The translations under genes were made by a program, and so were the position numbers. A stretch of 64,000 bases of DNA from Panicum virgatum (lineage: Eukaryota > Streptophyta > Magnoliopsida > Poales > Poaceae): NCBI RefSeq assembly GCF_016808335.1, contig NC_053149.1, positions 19,130,733 to 19,194,732 of the forward strand. The letters run 5' to 3'. Within the stretch, counting starts at the first letter, position 1, and each line of letters begins with the position of its first letter. This document shows positions 47,113-58,412 of the stretch, piece after piece. The notes beneath the pieces were generated by a model. The model saw only the letters and a program-made list of their open reading frames with translations, made no database searches and was not told the DNA's origin.

Positions 47113-48588
47113 ATCAACAATCCGAAGCAAACCTGTTCTAACTTTTAACTTGCACTGAGGGAACCACAGCTAATTGCACTTGGAGAAGGCACAGATGCAC
47201 AAAAGATTCATAGATTGAGTTAAGCATTATAAACTACTGACTGATCTGATGAGGTACAAAATAAGACAATCAGATTGGCCTTCAGCAAGAACAAAATGCC
47301 CGGCCCCTCTATCAATTTGCAATTCATCTGATCACAGAAGTGATTTTGAAAATTTTGTTGCCAAAATAATAATAATATGGTGAAAAAATTTGCCCAGATA
47401 TAAGTTGCATGCATGCTTCATACCACTGCTAGAGGTATATATATGAGGAGGCTATTATTCCTGCAATTTACGGCTTGACTTGCATATATAAATTCAAACT
47501 GCAACAGAGAATGTGTATTTTTCCCTTTGGACAAAATTCAATGATGCTACCATTCGTTCAGATAGGTCGTCATGTGCCCAGCAGATCGAATAAACTGACT
47601 CATGAACCAAAAAGAAATTAAGAGTACAGAAACAGAAAACAGAGGTGATACTTTGAAAGTGATGGGACTGCGTCCATGAACTCATGATAATAATCCTGCC
47701 ACAATAGAAGAAACATTGTGCAAACGGAAGAATCGTGCAAGGCTGTTGTCCCCGATCGCTCCGATCACCGGGGCCGTCGCCGGAGATGATGACGATGAAC
47801 TGGAACACTCAGAGGAACGCACGCGGAACACAGTGGAACACACGTATTTTGGTGCCGCAAGCGAGCGACGTTTTCTGACTCTATTGCTGAATATATATGA
47901 ACGATTACAGTGGCTTGAGGCCACGACGCTGCTACCTTCACGCTCCACTACTGCCGCGCCATCCCACGGTTAGAGCATCCCGATCGCCACGGACGCAATG
48001 CGCATGCCATAACCTCCTACCGGTCTCAGTCTGTGCCATCCCACAGACGAGAATGTCGCGAGTACATCCACCACTACAACTACGAATGAGGAAGACCGCT
48101 GCATGAACAAAGCATGCGTCTGGCATGCTTCATTACATGACACGCGCAACTGAATGAGCTCTTATTCAGCTAACTGAAAAACAAACTAGAGAAACTAGGA
48201 GCATAGCCGAGCCTGGGTTATCTAACAAAGGCAGCAACCAGTTCTGCAAAGGAAGAACAGGAATTCAACAACCAAATGAGTTTTGAACACCAAAGCACCA
48301 TGGGAACAGGAGGATACAAAACAATCATATTATAAACAAACAACATTAAAGATTTTATTGCCGAACTTAATATAATATATTCAATTGTTTTTTTTTCAAT
48401 TTGCAGATAAGCAGCATGCATGTGTAATGGTGTGCCCTTTTGCACCATCTGAATTACGACCATCCTCCCCTGGCAGCCTTCTATCCAAATCTTCAAATGT
48501 CCCTAATCCCCAGGCTAACCACAAAACATAGCTAATTAATCACAGAGACTGTAGGACACGCCACAATGACACACATCCATGATCGAGC
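47113..48588. other. host flank between Copia and oxidase copy 2
   Basis: Unique AT-rich DNA. It may contain upstream exons of the fragment noted at 16203-16365, but none can be supported. The last 100 bp or so are the likely 3' UTR of the minus-strand oxidase. No repeat element is recognised. Confidence 0.4.
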
Positions 48589-49830
48589 TCACAAATCCTT
48601 GGCATTTCCCATGGGGTTGTTATCGAAACGGTTGATCTTGAAGTGACCAAGCTCCACGCCGGCCTCTGCCGCAGTCCTCGCCTCACCGTCCATGGCCATC
48701 TCGGCCAAGATACTCCCCACTGCCGGACCCATCTTGAACCCGTGGCCGGAGAACCCGGCCCCGATCACCACGTCCTCGCCGAACTCCCCGTCGAGGAAGT
48801 CGATCACGAAATCCTCGTCCGGCGTCATGGAGTACATGCACGGCAGGCGGTCGACCGGCCCGCCGGCGGTCTCCACGCGCCCCGGCATGAACTCATCAAT
48901 CCACCTGGCTACCCGCTCCACGACATCGCCGCCGCCGGAGACGAGGTCGCGGCTGTCTGGATCGCACGGTGGCCCGCCGTGGTAGTTGATCTTGATCATG
49001 CCCGGGCGCTCCAGGGACGGCGTGCTGTACACGAAGTGCGGGGCGCAGTAGCTCGAGAACGTCGGGAAGCCGGCCTCCGCCGTGAGCTCGCGCTCGTGGC
49101 CGGGCTTGATGCGCCAGTACAGGACCAGCGTGTGCAGCGGCTGGACGGGGAGGTCCACGCCGGCGACGGACCTGACCAGCTTGCCCGTCCACGCGCCCAC
49201 CGTGACGACGCACTTGGCGCCGCCGAACTCCTCGCCGGTGCTCGTCGCCACCACGACGCCTCCCCCCGCCCCCTTCCTGATGCCCACGACCTCCGCGTTG
49301 TCCCTCACCACGGCGCCCTTCTCGGCGGCGAGCGCCTGGAACATCCGGACCGCCTCGGTCGCGTTCAGGACGCCGCTGCCGCGCTCGCTCACGGCGGCCA
49401 CCCACCCATCGGGGACCCGGAACGCGCCGCCCCACCTCGCGGCCAGGTCGCCCACCTCCTCCGCGCCGGCGTTCCCGGCGGCGGCGAGGACTGAAGCGTC
49501 GCTGCGCGGGCCCAGGGAGAGCAGCGGCGCCGGGGTGAGGACGCGGCGCCCGGACTCGGCCTCGGCGCGCTCCCAGAGGCGGCGGGCGAGGCGCACCATC
49601 GGCGGGTAGCGCGCGTCCGCGTAGGCGTCGCGGATGGTGCGCGACTCGCCGTGCGAGGAACCGAGGCCGTGCAGCAGGTCGAAGCGCTCCAGGAGCAGGG
49701 TGCGCGCGCCGCGGGACGCCGCGGCGTGCGCCGCGCAGCTGCCCATGATCCCGGCGCCGACCACGATCACGTCGTAGTCGAAGCGGCGTCCGGCGGCGGC
49801 TTCCACGGGAGCACCAGCGGGCGCGGCCAT
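48589..49830 (-). CDS. sarcosine/pipecolate oxidase-like FAD enzyme, intact
   Basis: 413 aa, single exon. The family (monomeric sarcosine oxidase/DAO fold) oxidises sarcosine, other N-methyl amino acids or L-pipecolate, with O2 giving H2O2. Plant members are reported to be peroxisomal. Residues 25-30 are the FAD dinucleotide motif GAGIMG, 58-70 the SSHGESRTIRDAY motif, Cys331 in LPCMYSMTPD the expected covalent FAD site, and 357-369 GAGFSGHGFKMGP. The protein ends NAKDL with no classic SKL-type peroxisome signal. The MAAPAGAP start fits the family N-terminus and has a GCCATGGCC context; an upstream in-frame ATG (50013) would add 61 unrelated residues that read through a Copia LTR. GC content is very high. 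It is the intact partner of 10796-12030. Confidence 0.9.
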   Translation of the reverse strand: MAAPAGAPVEAAAGRRFDYDVIVVGAGIMGSCAAHAAASRGARTLLLERFDLLHGLGSSHGESRTIRDAYADARYPPMVRLARRLWERAEAESGRRVLTPAPLLSLGPRSDASVLAAAGNAGAEEVGDLAARWGGAFRVPDGWVAAVSERGSGVLNATEAVRMFQALAAEKGAVVRDNAEVVGIRKGAGGGVVVATSTGEEFGGAKCVVTVGAWTGKLVRSVAGVDLPVQPLHTLVLYWRIKPGHERELTAEAGFPTFSSYCAPHFVYSTPSLERPGMIKINYHGGPPCDPDSRDLVSGGGDVVERVARWIDEFMPGRVETAGGPVDRLPCMYSMTPDEDFVIDFLDGEFGEDVVIGAGFSGHGFKMGPAVGSILAEMAMDGEARTAAEAGVELGHFKINRFDNNPMGNAKDL

Positions 49831-49952
49831 GGCGTGAGTGCTTGGTTGTTGTGAGCTGTGGCCTTTGGTGGTCTCGGTGGTGGAGTGAGGCGGCGGATGA
49901 AGGAGCTGCGGGAGGACACCATGATTTTGGGGGAACTGGCCAGAGTTAAAAT
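49831..49952 (-). promoter_or_regulatory. 5' UTR / remaining proximal upstream of oxidase copy 2
   Basis: 122 bp of C/A-rich leader-like sequence (minus strand CCACCACCGAGACCACC, CAACAACCAAGCACTCACG) between the ATG and a Copia LTR. It has no TATA box. The original core promoter may lie beyond the LTR or be replaced by it. Confidence 0.5.
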
Positions 49953-50209
49953 TGTTAAGAAACCTGATTAGGGTTAATGGGTCTAATACCGAAAGTGCCC
50001 TTGGAGAGCTCAAGTCTATAAATAATATCCTATTGTACTTTATTGGGACGAATGAGAATACACACCACCTACATATCTGTCTCTTGTGTTCTATCTATTG
50101 TGTATTGGGATGAGAGACGAGATCCAATCTACAATTTCTCACGTCTCTTTTTGGGATCGGAAATAGAGAAAACGGATCAGGCGATCCGTGAATAGGCCAT
50201 ACTTTAACA
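49953..50209 (+). mobile_element. Copia LTR with adjoining internal start
   Basis: 257 bp, TGTTAAGAAACC...ACTTTAACA. It has a TATA box, CTATAAATAATA, near 50020, then CACACCACC and a TCTATTTGT-like leader, as in grass Copia LTRs. It is followed at 50210 by CATTATCAGCAC, a familiar primer-site context of such elements. A later ATGGCCGATGCTAATGACA at 50275 looks like a gag start. It is the 5' LTR of a decayed element on the plus strand; no 3' LTR is seen. Confidence 0.65.
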
Positions 50210-53150
50210 CATTATCAGCACCTCTTCCAATTGGTTGAGTCGTTCCTGATCATCGATGTTTAGATTGATTTGTTATGGCCGATGCTAATGACATTGATTT
50301 TCCCTGATCGTGACGACGCGTGCTCATTATTACTCTGGATCGAGCGACATCCACCATGAGCGGACACATGCAAGTCCTGGATTTGGGTTCATCCATGGCT
50401 CCACGCCGTCGCGCTTGGCATTACCTCTGATCTGCCGCTATGTGCATGATGCGGCGGCGGCGGTCACAGGGCCGCGGCCACGTGCCACTGGACTCATCCA
50501 CGGCAGCCTCTTCGTTAACCGAAGCCGATCCATCGAGCATAGGGACGGATGCAGTTTGCATCTATACGTTTGTACACATGCAAAGAACAAAGTCTGCATG
50601 TATCCGGCGGCGGCAGTCTGCGGCCACGTCGTCAACTCCTCGTCAACCAACAGGCGTGCATGTCAGGGGCCTAGGCCTATATGCCCTACGCGGCACGAAT
50701 TTTCCTCGACATGATCAGGCTACGGTGCATGCTATTACTCTCTATTCCCTATTAACATGATTTAATCTTATTGGTTAAACTTGTTATTACATGGAAATCC
50801 TATTGCAGATTAATCTTGTTTTGCAATTGAATAAATATGAATTATTCTACATTCAAGTTCTATTAGACTAATCCTGTAGATTAGCTTTGTTTGTAGATTA
50901 ATTAGTTTGCAATTCACGCATTGTAATTTACCATGATAATGAGCAGTATCACACGGTAAATAGTAGCTTTACATTTGTTCCTGAAGAACATTGACCTGGA
51001 TGTTCCTGTACGGATCGCAAGCATCCTACCGTTGCAGGCGCCTCACTGGCTCCATGGGTTGTCTTGTGTTGTGCTGTAGTCATTCATGTTTGTTGTGGCC
51101 TTGTGGAGACCTGTCGTCTCACTCTCTCGCTTCCATGCAGCACCTCCGCAGCTCCAAAATTGATGCCGAGCGTATCATCTGGCCCAGCTGTTCCACGCGT
51201 TGGTGTGCCCCTGGTGTGTGCCGCCAACCATATTGCCCTCTGGGCACCCCGCTAGACGCATCGGCGCTTGCCTCGGCGGCGGCCCTTGTGTGCACAACAG
51301 CAACATCACCATGTTGCCATCACGGCTCCCATTTTCATCTAGCGTATGCTACCATGCAACTCCAACAATTGCGTGCGCATTGTTGGGGCCTACGCATCAT
51401 CCTTGCGCCGAGGTGGGCTTCAAATTGTGCAACCCATTAGCTGCTATTTATTTGTTCTAAGTTCTAACCCCTAAAGACAAGGGTTTTATGCATCTTTTTA
51501 TTGTTCTGTTATGTCTTTCACATATTACCCTGAAGGTTTCTTTTGTGATTTGGTCTTGTAGCACCACATAACACCTTTTTTTTTATGGTTTTTATGCTTT
51601 TAGCATAATTAATGCAACTTTCACGATATAATCTAGGAACTGAATTTCTAATTTATGTGCTTCCATAAATTGTTATAACCTAGTCTTAGGTTCCTCTTGG
51701 AAGCTTCTTTTTATAGGGTTATTTATTTTCCTTGCATGTTTCTGTGTGCTATGTTTTCTAAGGGTTTATTAATCCTGAAGTATTGCCCAAAGACCATAGA
51801 AACATTAAAAAATCATACAGATGCTCGGAAAACTCTGGGAAAATAGTAAATATCTATGGATATAGATAAGACCATCTCTTTTTGGCTCTTTGCGCTCTCC
51901 TTCATGCTTTAGGTTTATTTACCCGAAGTAATAACTAGAAGTAAGACTAATGCATGAAATTTCCTTGGCCCATCAGACATCACATATTGGGATTTTTTGC
52001 AACCACCGTGAATGGCAAATATTATACCACCTTACCTTGGGCATTACTACCAAACAATCGACTATAGGCTTCTTTGCACGAGCCGAAGTCAGCATATTCC
52101 CTCCTTTTGCTGCTGAACAAGCATGGGGCAGTGCACCTTCCTGATGAAGCATCACACAGCTTGTCCTTTTTGACCATTGTTGCTCCTGAAGCGCACATCA
52201 CGACTCAGAACAAATTGTGCCCCTGTGGTCGCTGAAAAGACAATTTACTGAATGTGCTGTCGAATATAAGAATAAGCCACGTGATAAAGGTTAAGTCCAT
52301 GAAGGACGTGTGTAGGGGTTAAGGTGTGGATATTCTGGCCAGTAGACTTGCATTTTTCACACTCTTATCTCCTAACTGAGAACTACCTGCCTAGTACCAG
52401 AAGTTGAAAGCAGGAAGATGAATATGAATCCCACACCACAATAGAGCTAGAAGCTTTTTCAGTGGTTGACCCAATTCTTGGTCATGGTAGTTGATCTAGG
52501 CTCTAAATGGCCATTTATGGATCTCGACCAAAATGTTGCTAGTGATGAAACCAATTAATGATTGGGTCTGTAATTAAGAAAGGATCATGAGGATTCTCTG
52601 GAGGACTGTTGAAATCTCCTCGATTACTCCCAGTCCTAGATGTTATAACCATATGTGAGCTGCACTACCTCTTTAGAGTTTATCCCAGAAGGATATTGGT
52701 CATTTATGCTCTTGCCAAGCAATTGTCTTCTTTTACTTAGTCTGAAACTTTGCATTAGACTATATTTCCTAGTTAATAATAAAAATTGGCCTTTCGTGCT
52801 CTATTCCAAAGCTTCTCTTCATGTAGAACAATGACTTAATTAACATAGTGCTTTGTATAGAACAATTAGTGTATGATCTAAGGGAAAACCCTACCCTATT
52901 GATTGGTGCACCGCCACTAATATTATTAGAGAGTTTAGACATGTGCAACTGATATATTGAGGCTTGCACTTGGAGATGCTTGCCCGGTATTGCCATGTTG
53001 ACAGTTGGCTTCAAGCCTAGCTGTACTATTGCCACACACGTATGTACTACCGCCTATGTCCATACATTACGGTTTACTCCTGAAGATTACCTATTGAGGT
53101 ACTACGTATCTCTCTTTGGCTATGCCTAATGGACACTAGTAGTATGTGTG
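50210..53150 (+). other. probable decayed Copia interior, no ORF
   Basis: Almost 3 kb downstream of the LTR primer site with no domain I can recognise in any frame. GC-rich at first (50300-50720), then AT-rich. It may be a non-autonomous element interior or unrelated unique DNA. The boundary with the antisense Tat fragment near 53155 is approximate. Confidence 0.35.
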
Positions 53151-53159
53151 GTTTTAATA

Positions 53160-54010
53160 CTCCCTTGTCATAAAGATTATACACGAACATGTTGCGATAA
53201 TTGATTGACTTGAGATAAGCCACGCATTTTCCCAGACTTTGAGAAAATTGGAAATTTTTGGAATTTGGTTGGTGTCGGACTCGGCTGATCCATTTGCATG
53301 GGTTGGAGTCGACATGTTCCCGAGGTTTTCCAAATTGAGTTCGGGTGGAGCTTGATTTCTGCCAAGTTTGACAGCGTCAGCTATTCCGGCGAGTTGATCA
53401 TCGAGTTTCATCTCTGGTGCTTCGGGCGCGATCAGGTGGCTAGTGAAGCCGCCCGATCCATTGGTCGTACAAGCCCAAGAACCGAGACGAGGGTTGTGCC
53501 TTCAGACACGGTGTTGGCGTCGCTTGATTCGGCCATCGAATTCGCTAGTGAACTTGCCGAATCCCCTACCTGGCGCGCCAGCTGTCAGTGTTTAGCCGCC
53601 AAGCCTGCTCAGGGATACCCTTGGCTGTAGGATTGTAGGTAAGGGATCGATTAGCTCTGGAACTTGATGGTGCAAGGAATACAAGGATTTAGACAGGTTC
53701 GGGCCGCGAGGTGCGTAATACCCTACATCCTGTGTGGTTGCTTGTATTGCTTTAGGTGTTGTTATGGTTGTCTCTTCTTTGGAGGGGGTCCCTGCCCGCC
53801 CTTATATACTCTGGGGGGATAGGGTTACATGGAAAGTCCTAGCCGAGCACTGTTGGAATCCAGCTACAACCTAATCAGGTAGTTTCCTTGTACTACAGCT
53901 AGTTCTACACCTATTTGGGTAGATACAAAAGAGATAAGGTACATCTATGCGTTATTCCTTACTCTAGAACATTCTATGCCTATGAGTAGTCCCGCTGCCC
54001 CAGGCTGACA
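53160..54010 (-). mobile_element. truncated Tat-like element (LTR, primer site, gag start)
   Basis: The LTR is 53583-54010, reading TGTCAGCCTGGGG...AACACTGACA on the minus strand, homologous to the Tat LTRs at 20723 and 45847. TATATAAGGGCGGG sits near 53800. The primer site TGGCGCGCCAGGTAGGGG is at 53565-53582. Gag starts at 53536 with MAESSDANTVSEGTT, then a frameshift. It ends abruptly near 53160. It also shows the empty target site of the Tekay insertion (minus-strand AGTTCACTAGCGAATTC). Confidence 0.85.
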
Positions 54011-54600
54011 CTCGTGGAGGACACCCTACTTGCTAGCTCGGGTAGGTTTTAGGCTACGGCCTAACTTGGAAATCTCCAAGAGTTTTTCCCACTTGGTCAA
54101 CCTTACGAGGTTCAATCCTAACCGGATAAATCTATGGAGCTCTTTCCTGTCCTCGTGAAGGACACCCTACTCGCTAGCTCGAGCAGGTTTTAGGCTACGG
54201 TCTAACTTAAAAATTTGCAAGAGTTTTTTCCACTTAGTTAACCTTAAGAGGTTCAATCCTAACCGGATAACTCTACGGAGCTCTTTCCTGTCCTCGTAGA
54301 GGACACCCTACTCACTAGCTCGATCAGGTTTTAGGCTATGGCCTAACTTAGAAATCTCCTAATGTTTTTCCCACTCGGTGAACCTTGCGAGATTCACCCT
54401 AACCGGATAACTCTTTGGAGCACTTTCCTGTCCTCATTGAGGACACCCTACTCGCTAGCTCGAGCAGATTCTTAAGCCACGGCCTAAATTGGTAATCTTC
54501 AGGAATTTTTCCCACTTAGTTGACCATACGAGGTTCATCCTAATCGGATAACTTTATGAAGTTTATTTTGGTCATTATATAAGACACCCTACTCGCTAAA
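54011..54600 (+). repeat. tandem array, about 4 units of roughly 141 bp
   Basis: Units with GGACACCCTACTCGCTAGC, GGTTTTAGGCTACGGCCTAA, GAGGTTCAATCCTAACCGG and AGCTCTTTCCTGTCCTCGT; GGACACC or a variant starts at about 54019, 54160, 54301, 54441 and 54582. Same theme as the array at 39450-40500 but longer units. The left edge is cut by the Tat LTR and the right edge by the Athila-type element. Confidence 0.85.
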
Positions 54601-56199
54601 TGTTGACGGTCGTTAAGTGCAAAATATGACCGTCAACTATACTCATAAAAGAAGGAAAACTATACCTCTTACTCACATATTTGTATCACTAACCTAGCTC
54701 CATAGTTGTTTTCGAAGATTTATGTTTTCAGGAGCACAAGTCCGGAATAAGAAGAAAACACGACCAATACGCAGACAAAAGTCACAGACGATCGCGTCCT
54801 GCGTAACACATACAAAGGAGGCCCACAAACTAGACCAAACTGACCAACCAAGCCCCGGCACCGACCATCTGACATCAGGACCCACCAGGCAGTGTATCAG
54901 AGAAGGACGGTGGCCAGAGGCGGCAGGGGGGGTTCGGCCGACCCCACTTGGCAGCCAAACAGGCTGAGTTTTGGCGGGAAGACTGATCCTATCATCTAGA
55001 GGTCGGTCAGGCATGTTTCCATGAATAGATATGGCGGGAACCGACCTCTCAAGCTATGAAAGGGGCCTCCCACCACTCTCACCACACACACCACTTGAAG
55101 GCCTCTCTCACACTCTCATTTGTGACTTGTACTCCTTAGGGTAGTGGAGCTAGGCTAGTACTTCATCTCCTTAGCGAATCCAGTCGTCCTCGGGGTCGGC
55201 AAGCAATCCTCGGCCTCTGGGATGGCTTTGTATTCCGACTTTCATTATGCTATTCATATTGAGTTCGTTCTTAGTTATCTTGCTATGTTCGTAACTTGCT
55301 TAGCCTTGATCTGTGCTTTATCAAGTTATAGTAGTTGCTTGCTTAGACCAGATGATCTGGGTAAGGATATCGGTTCGTTGTGCTTTCGGGCTTGCCTTAA
55401 CATCTTACCTGTCCATCCGAAGGGTGGGGGACCCGGGGGTGCTAGGGTAGTGACCTCATATACGGGCATGGTGCCCGGGTATGCGGGATTCTTCGGATAT
55501 GACGGTGCTCCACGGTGTGACTGGGGTAGACCGCAGGTGGTGACAGCCTTGTCGGTCTGTCGAGAAGCTGCTTCTTGGTTAGCGTACTCCCCGACGTTCG
55601 GGTGTCGTGTAGGAATTCATGCAAAGATGAAACGAGACTGGATGTTCTCCAGTGTGGGTCATTCTCCCCGATGTCCCTAATTTTTCGGCACCTGTAGCTC
55701 TAAGCATGTGACTAACGTAACTTATCTGCTAACATGAATAGTATACTAGGAATCTGTGCCTATGCTCCTACTAACCTTAGAATTGCTTGTTTATTCATTA
55801 TTCATGAGAGTTGGTTGTACTGTGTGTGTCACATTACCCCTGATTATCTATTATTTATCACTTACCCTTGTATAGTCAGTGGTCTTCATCTTACTTCATA
55901 CGTGTCATGGTTATGGAACTAGTAAATAAACTTTACACAACCTAGCCATCCCTTAGGAACATATAAATAACGATACCCTGAATACTTCCGGGTGAAATGC
56001 TACAACGGTATATCCGTGCGCTTGCGGATCCTTCTGTAAACATTAAGGTATTCCAACACGGCATTCCCTTGGCGGCGCTGCTAGGAACTAACCCCTCCTA
56101 GTGGCGATGCTAAGAAATGTCAACAAGCATTTCTGGCGCCGTTGCCGGGGACGAGCTTAAAAACCCCGTCCCTAGTGATTGCGCTAAGAAATGTCAACA
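54601..56199 (+). repeat. Athila-type 5' LTR
   Basis: 1599 bp, equal to the 3' LTR. The first 40 bp can form a hairpin (GTTGACGGTC ... GACCGTCAAC). It contains an internal primer-site copy at 56134-56151 caused by a 74-bp tandem duplication of its end. Open frames inside (for example 55222-55680) also occur in the other LTR and are not counted as genes. Confidence 0.92.
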
Positions 56200-56207
56200 A
56201 GCATTTC

Positions 56208-56225
56208 TGGCGCCGTTGCCGGGGA
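56208..56225 (+). other. Athila-type primer-binding site
   Basis: TGGCGCCGTTGCCGGGGA, 8 bp after the LTR end. It is the well-known primer-site text of this lineage. The copy 74 bp upstream lies inside the LTR. Confidence 0.85.
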
Positions 56226-56355
56226 TGGCACTAGGTGTAAAGTTATTTACTAAGTACATAAACATGGCAATATAAGTAAGAGGTAGCTACTGCTTATATA
56301 GGCTAATGTGTTTATCTATTTGTTTTCTCCTGATTGGGTGAAAACAGGGTAGTGT

Positions 56356-58412
56356 ATGTCTGGTTTCTCCTTGCCGACAAACTTTGTTGAAAATCCCGAG
56401 AAGCTCGTGAGAAGGGTCCGACCTCACGTCGTCCCTCCTCCGCTCTCACAGTCGACAAGTGAGCCATCTTTCCAAGCACCATCAACAATCACTGAACCCA
56501 TGGCTGAGAAGACTCTCCGCGACTTCTTCGTCCCCTTAGCTGCCAATGTGGCGACTGGACCCAACGTCGATGTTGGGGACGTGAACTTTGAGCTGAATTC
56601 TAGCCTCATTAACATGGTGCAGGCTAGCCCATTCTGTGGCAAGCCGAATGAGGATGCCAATGCCAATCTCAAGAAATTTCTAGAGTTTTGCAAGACCGTA
56701 ACCATACGGGGTGTTACGGCTGACGCCATCAGGCTCCGCCTGTTTCCTTTCTCCCTCCTGGGGAAAGCGAAGCAGTGGTTGTATCAGAATAAGGAAGCCG
56801 TCAGCACGTGGGACAAATGTTCCACGGCGTTCCTCACCAAATTCTTTCCGTTGGGCAAAACCAATGCCCTGCGTGGAAAGAATTACAAGTTTCCAGCAGA
56901 CAGGGATGGAATCCATCCCAAAAGCTGATGAGAGACTTCAAGAATACATACTCGCCTGTCCTCATCATGGGATGGACGAGTGGCTCGTACTCCAAAGCTT
57001 CTACAATGGGCTAACGACTACATCCAGAGCCCATCTCGATGCTGCTGCTGGAGGAGCCTATCTCGACCTGACAATTGCTAAGGCTACGGCCCTGATCAAG
57101 AAGATGGTCTCCAACCAGGGCTGGAACGAGGAGCGTTCCCAGCCCAAAACCAAGGGCGGAATGCATACCGTCAAGGAGACAGACATGCTCGCCGCCAAGC
57201 TGGACCTCCTACTGAAAAAGCTTGATGAAGGGAACTGGCAACAGATGCCTGTTCTCGTCCATGCCATGAGCTCATACTTTACGTGCGAGGTTTGTGGTGG
57301 CAGTGGACACTCAGGGAATGACTGCCCCAAGACCCATGAAGACGGAGCCTAAATCAACAACAACAACACCGGGTTCCGTCCACAAGGAGACCAGGGGTGG
57401 GGTCAAGCACGCCCACCATTTCAAGGAGGAGGTAACAATTTTAACTCAAATTTTAATTCAAATTTCAATTCGAACCAACCCTCCTTGAGAGATCTAATCT
57501 TTGGTCAAGCTAAAATCAATGAATCTTTGAACAAGAAGCTTACTGCCAACGATAAAATTTTAGAAGGTATAAATGCAAAAGTTGAAACTCTTTCTTTAGC
57601 ACATAAAACCCAATTAAGTTTCAACAAAATGATAGAAACACAACTGGCTCAAATCTGCTGTTGTTCCTGTTTCTGAGTCCAGGAAGATTCCAGGGCAAGC
57701 CGAATCTCCCGCTGAGACTGCAAATATGGTGTCTACCGGGTGGGGCAACCTTCCCCGGCAAACTTCCCGCACTAACCGTGCAGGCGGGTACAATCCCCCG
57801 AAGAATGACACTTGGGATGGCCTGGTAGCAGCAATTCAAGAAGATCCAGGGGTCCCCATTATTAGCTGCTCAATTTTTTATCAATACTATGAGCACGCAC
57901 TCTGCGACCTGGGGGCCAGTGTCAACATTATGCCCATGGTAATATACGAGAAACTCTTATACCCTGCTCTCTCCCCAACATATATGTGTGTGTAGCTCGC
58001 AGACTCTACAATCCGGTATCCCAAGGGGATAGCCAAGAATGTCCTGGTCCACGTACGCGACTCCTTCTTCCTTGCAGACTTTGTGGTCATGGATATAGAA
58101 GGTGGCCTCGGAATCGAGCTCATTCTTGGGCGACCATTCCTAAGGGCCGCCGGAGCAAGGATCGACATAGGAAGAGGAGAAATCCTCTTCCGCGTCGGAA
58201 GGGAGAACATGTTCTTCAAATTTAAATAGAGGGAAGAGCAGCGCATCCTGAACCGACAGGATGACGAAGGGCAGGCACTTTGGGACGCACCAGAATCCCC
58301 ACCATCAAGACCTACAACCACACGATCAAAGAGAAGACGTGCAAGGAAGGTGTGGCGTAAGGTCGCAAGCTCGTCCTCATCCAATTCTCCAAGTCAAGCT
58401 GAGCAGTGGTAA
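56356..58412 (+). pseudogene. Athila-type gag-protease, broken
   Basis: Starts MSGFSLPTNF. The retrotransposon gag domain spans about 56600-57120 (FCGKPNEDANANL, GKAKQWLY, ERLQEYILACPHHG, LQSFYNGL). The zinc knuckle is CEVCGGSGHSGNDC (about 57285). The Asn-rich FNSNFNSNF stretch (about 57440) is typical of Athila gag. The protease core is CDLGASVNIMP (about 57903), then IELILGRPFLRAAG (about 58118). Defects are an extra A at 56881, a TAA at 57350, a frameshift near 57657, and TAGs at 57993 and 58227. It ends at a TAA at 58410, where RT should begin. Confidence 0.85.

Noticed and set aside
49831..50013. 61-residue N-terminal extension of oxidase copy 2
   Set aside because: It reads through Copia LTR sequence and a leader-like region, and copy 1 lacks it. 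The ATG at 49830 fits the family.
55222..55680. 152-codon frame with a hydrophobic N-terminus in the Athila-type LTR (partner 62759-62995)
   Set aside because: In the 3' LTR the same frame is cut by a stop, and the region is LTR. A membrane protein gene is not supported.
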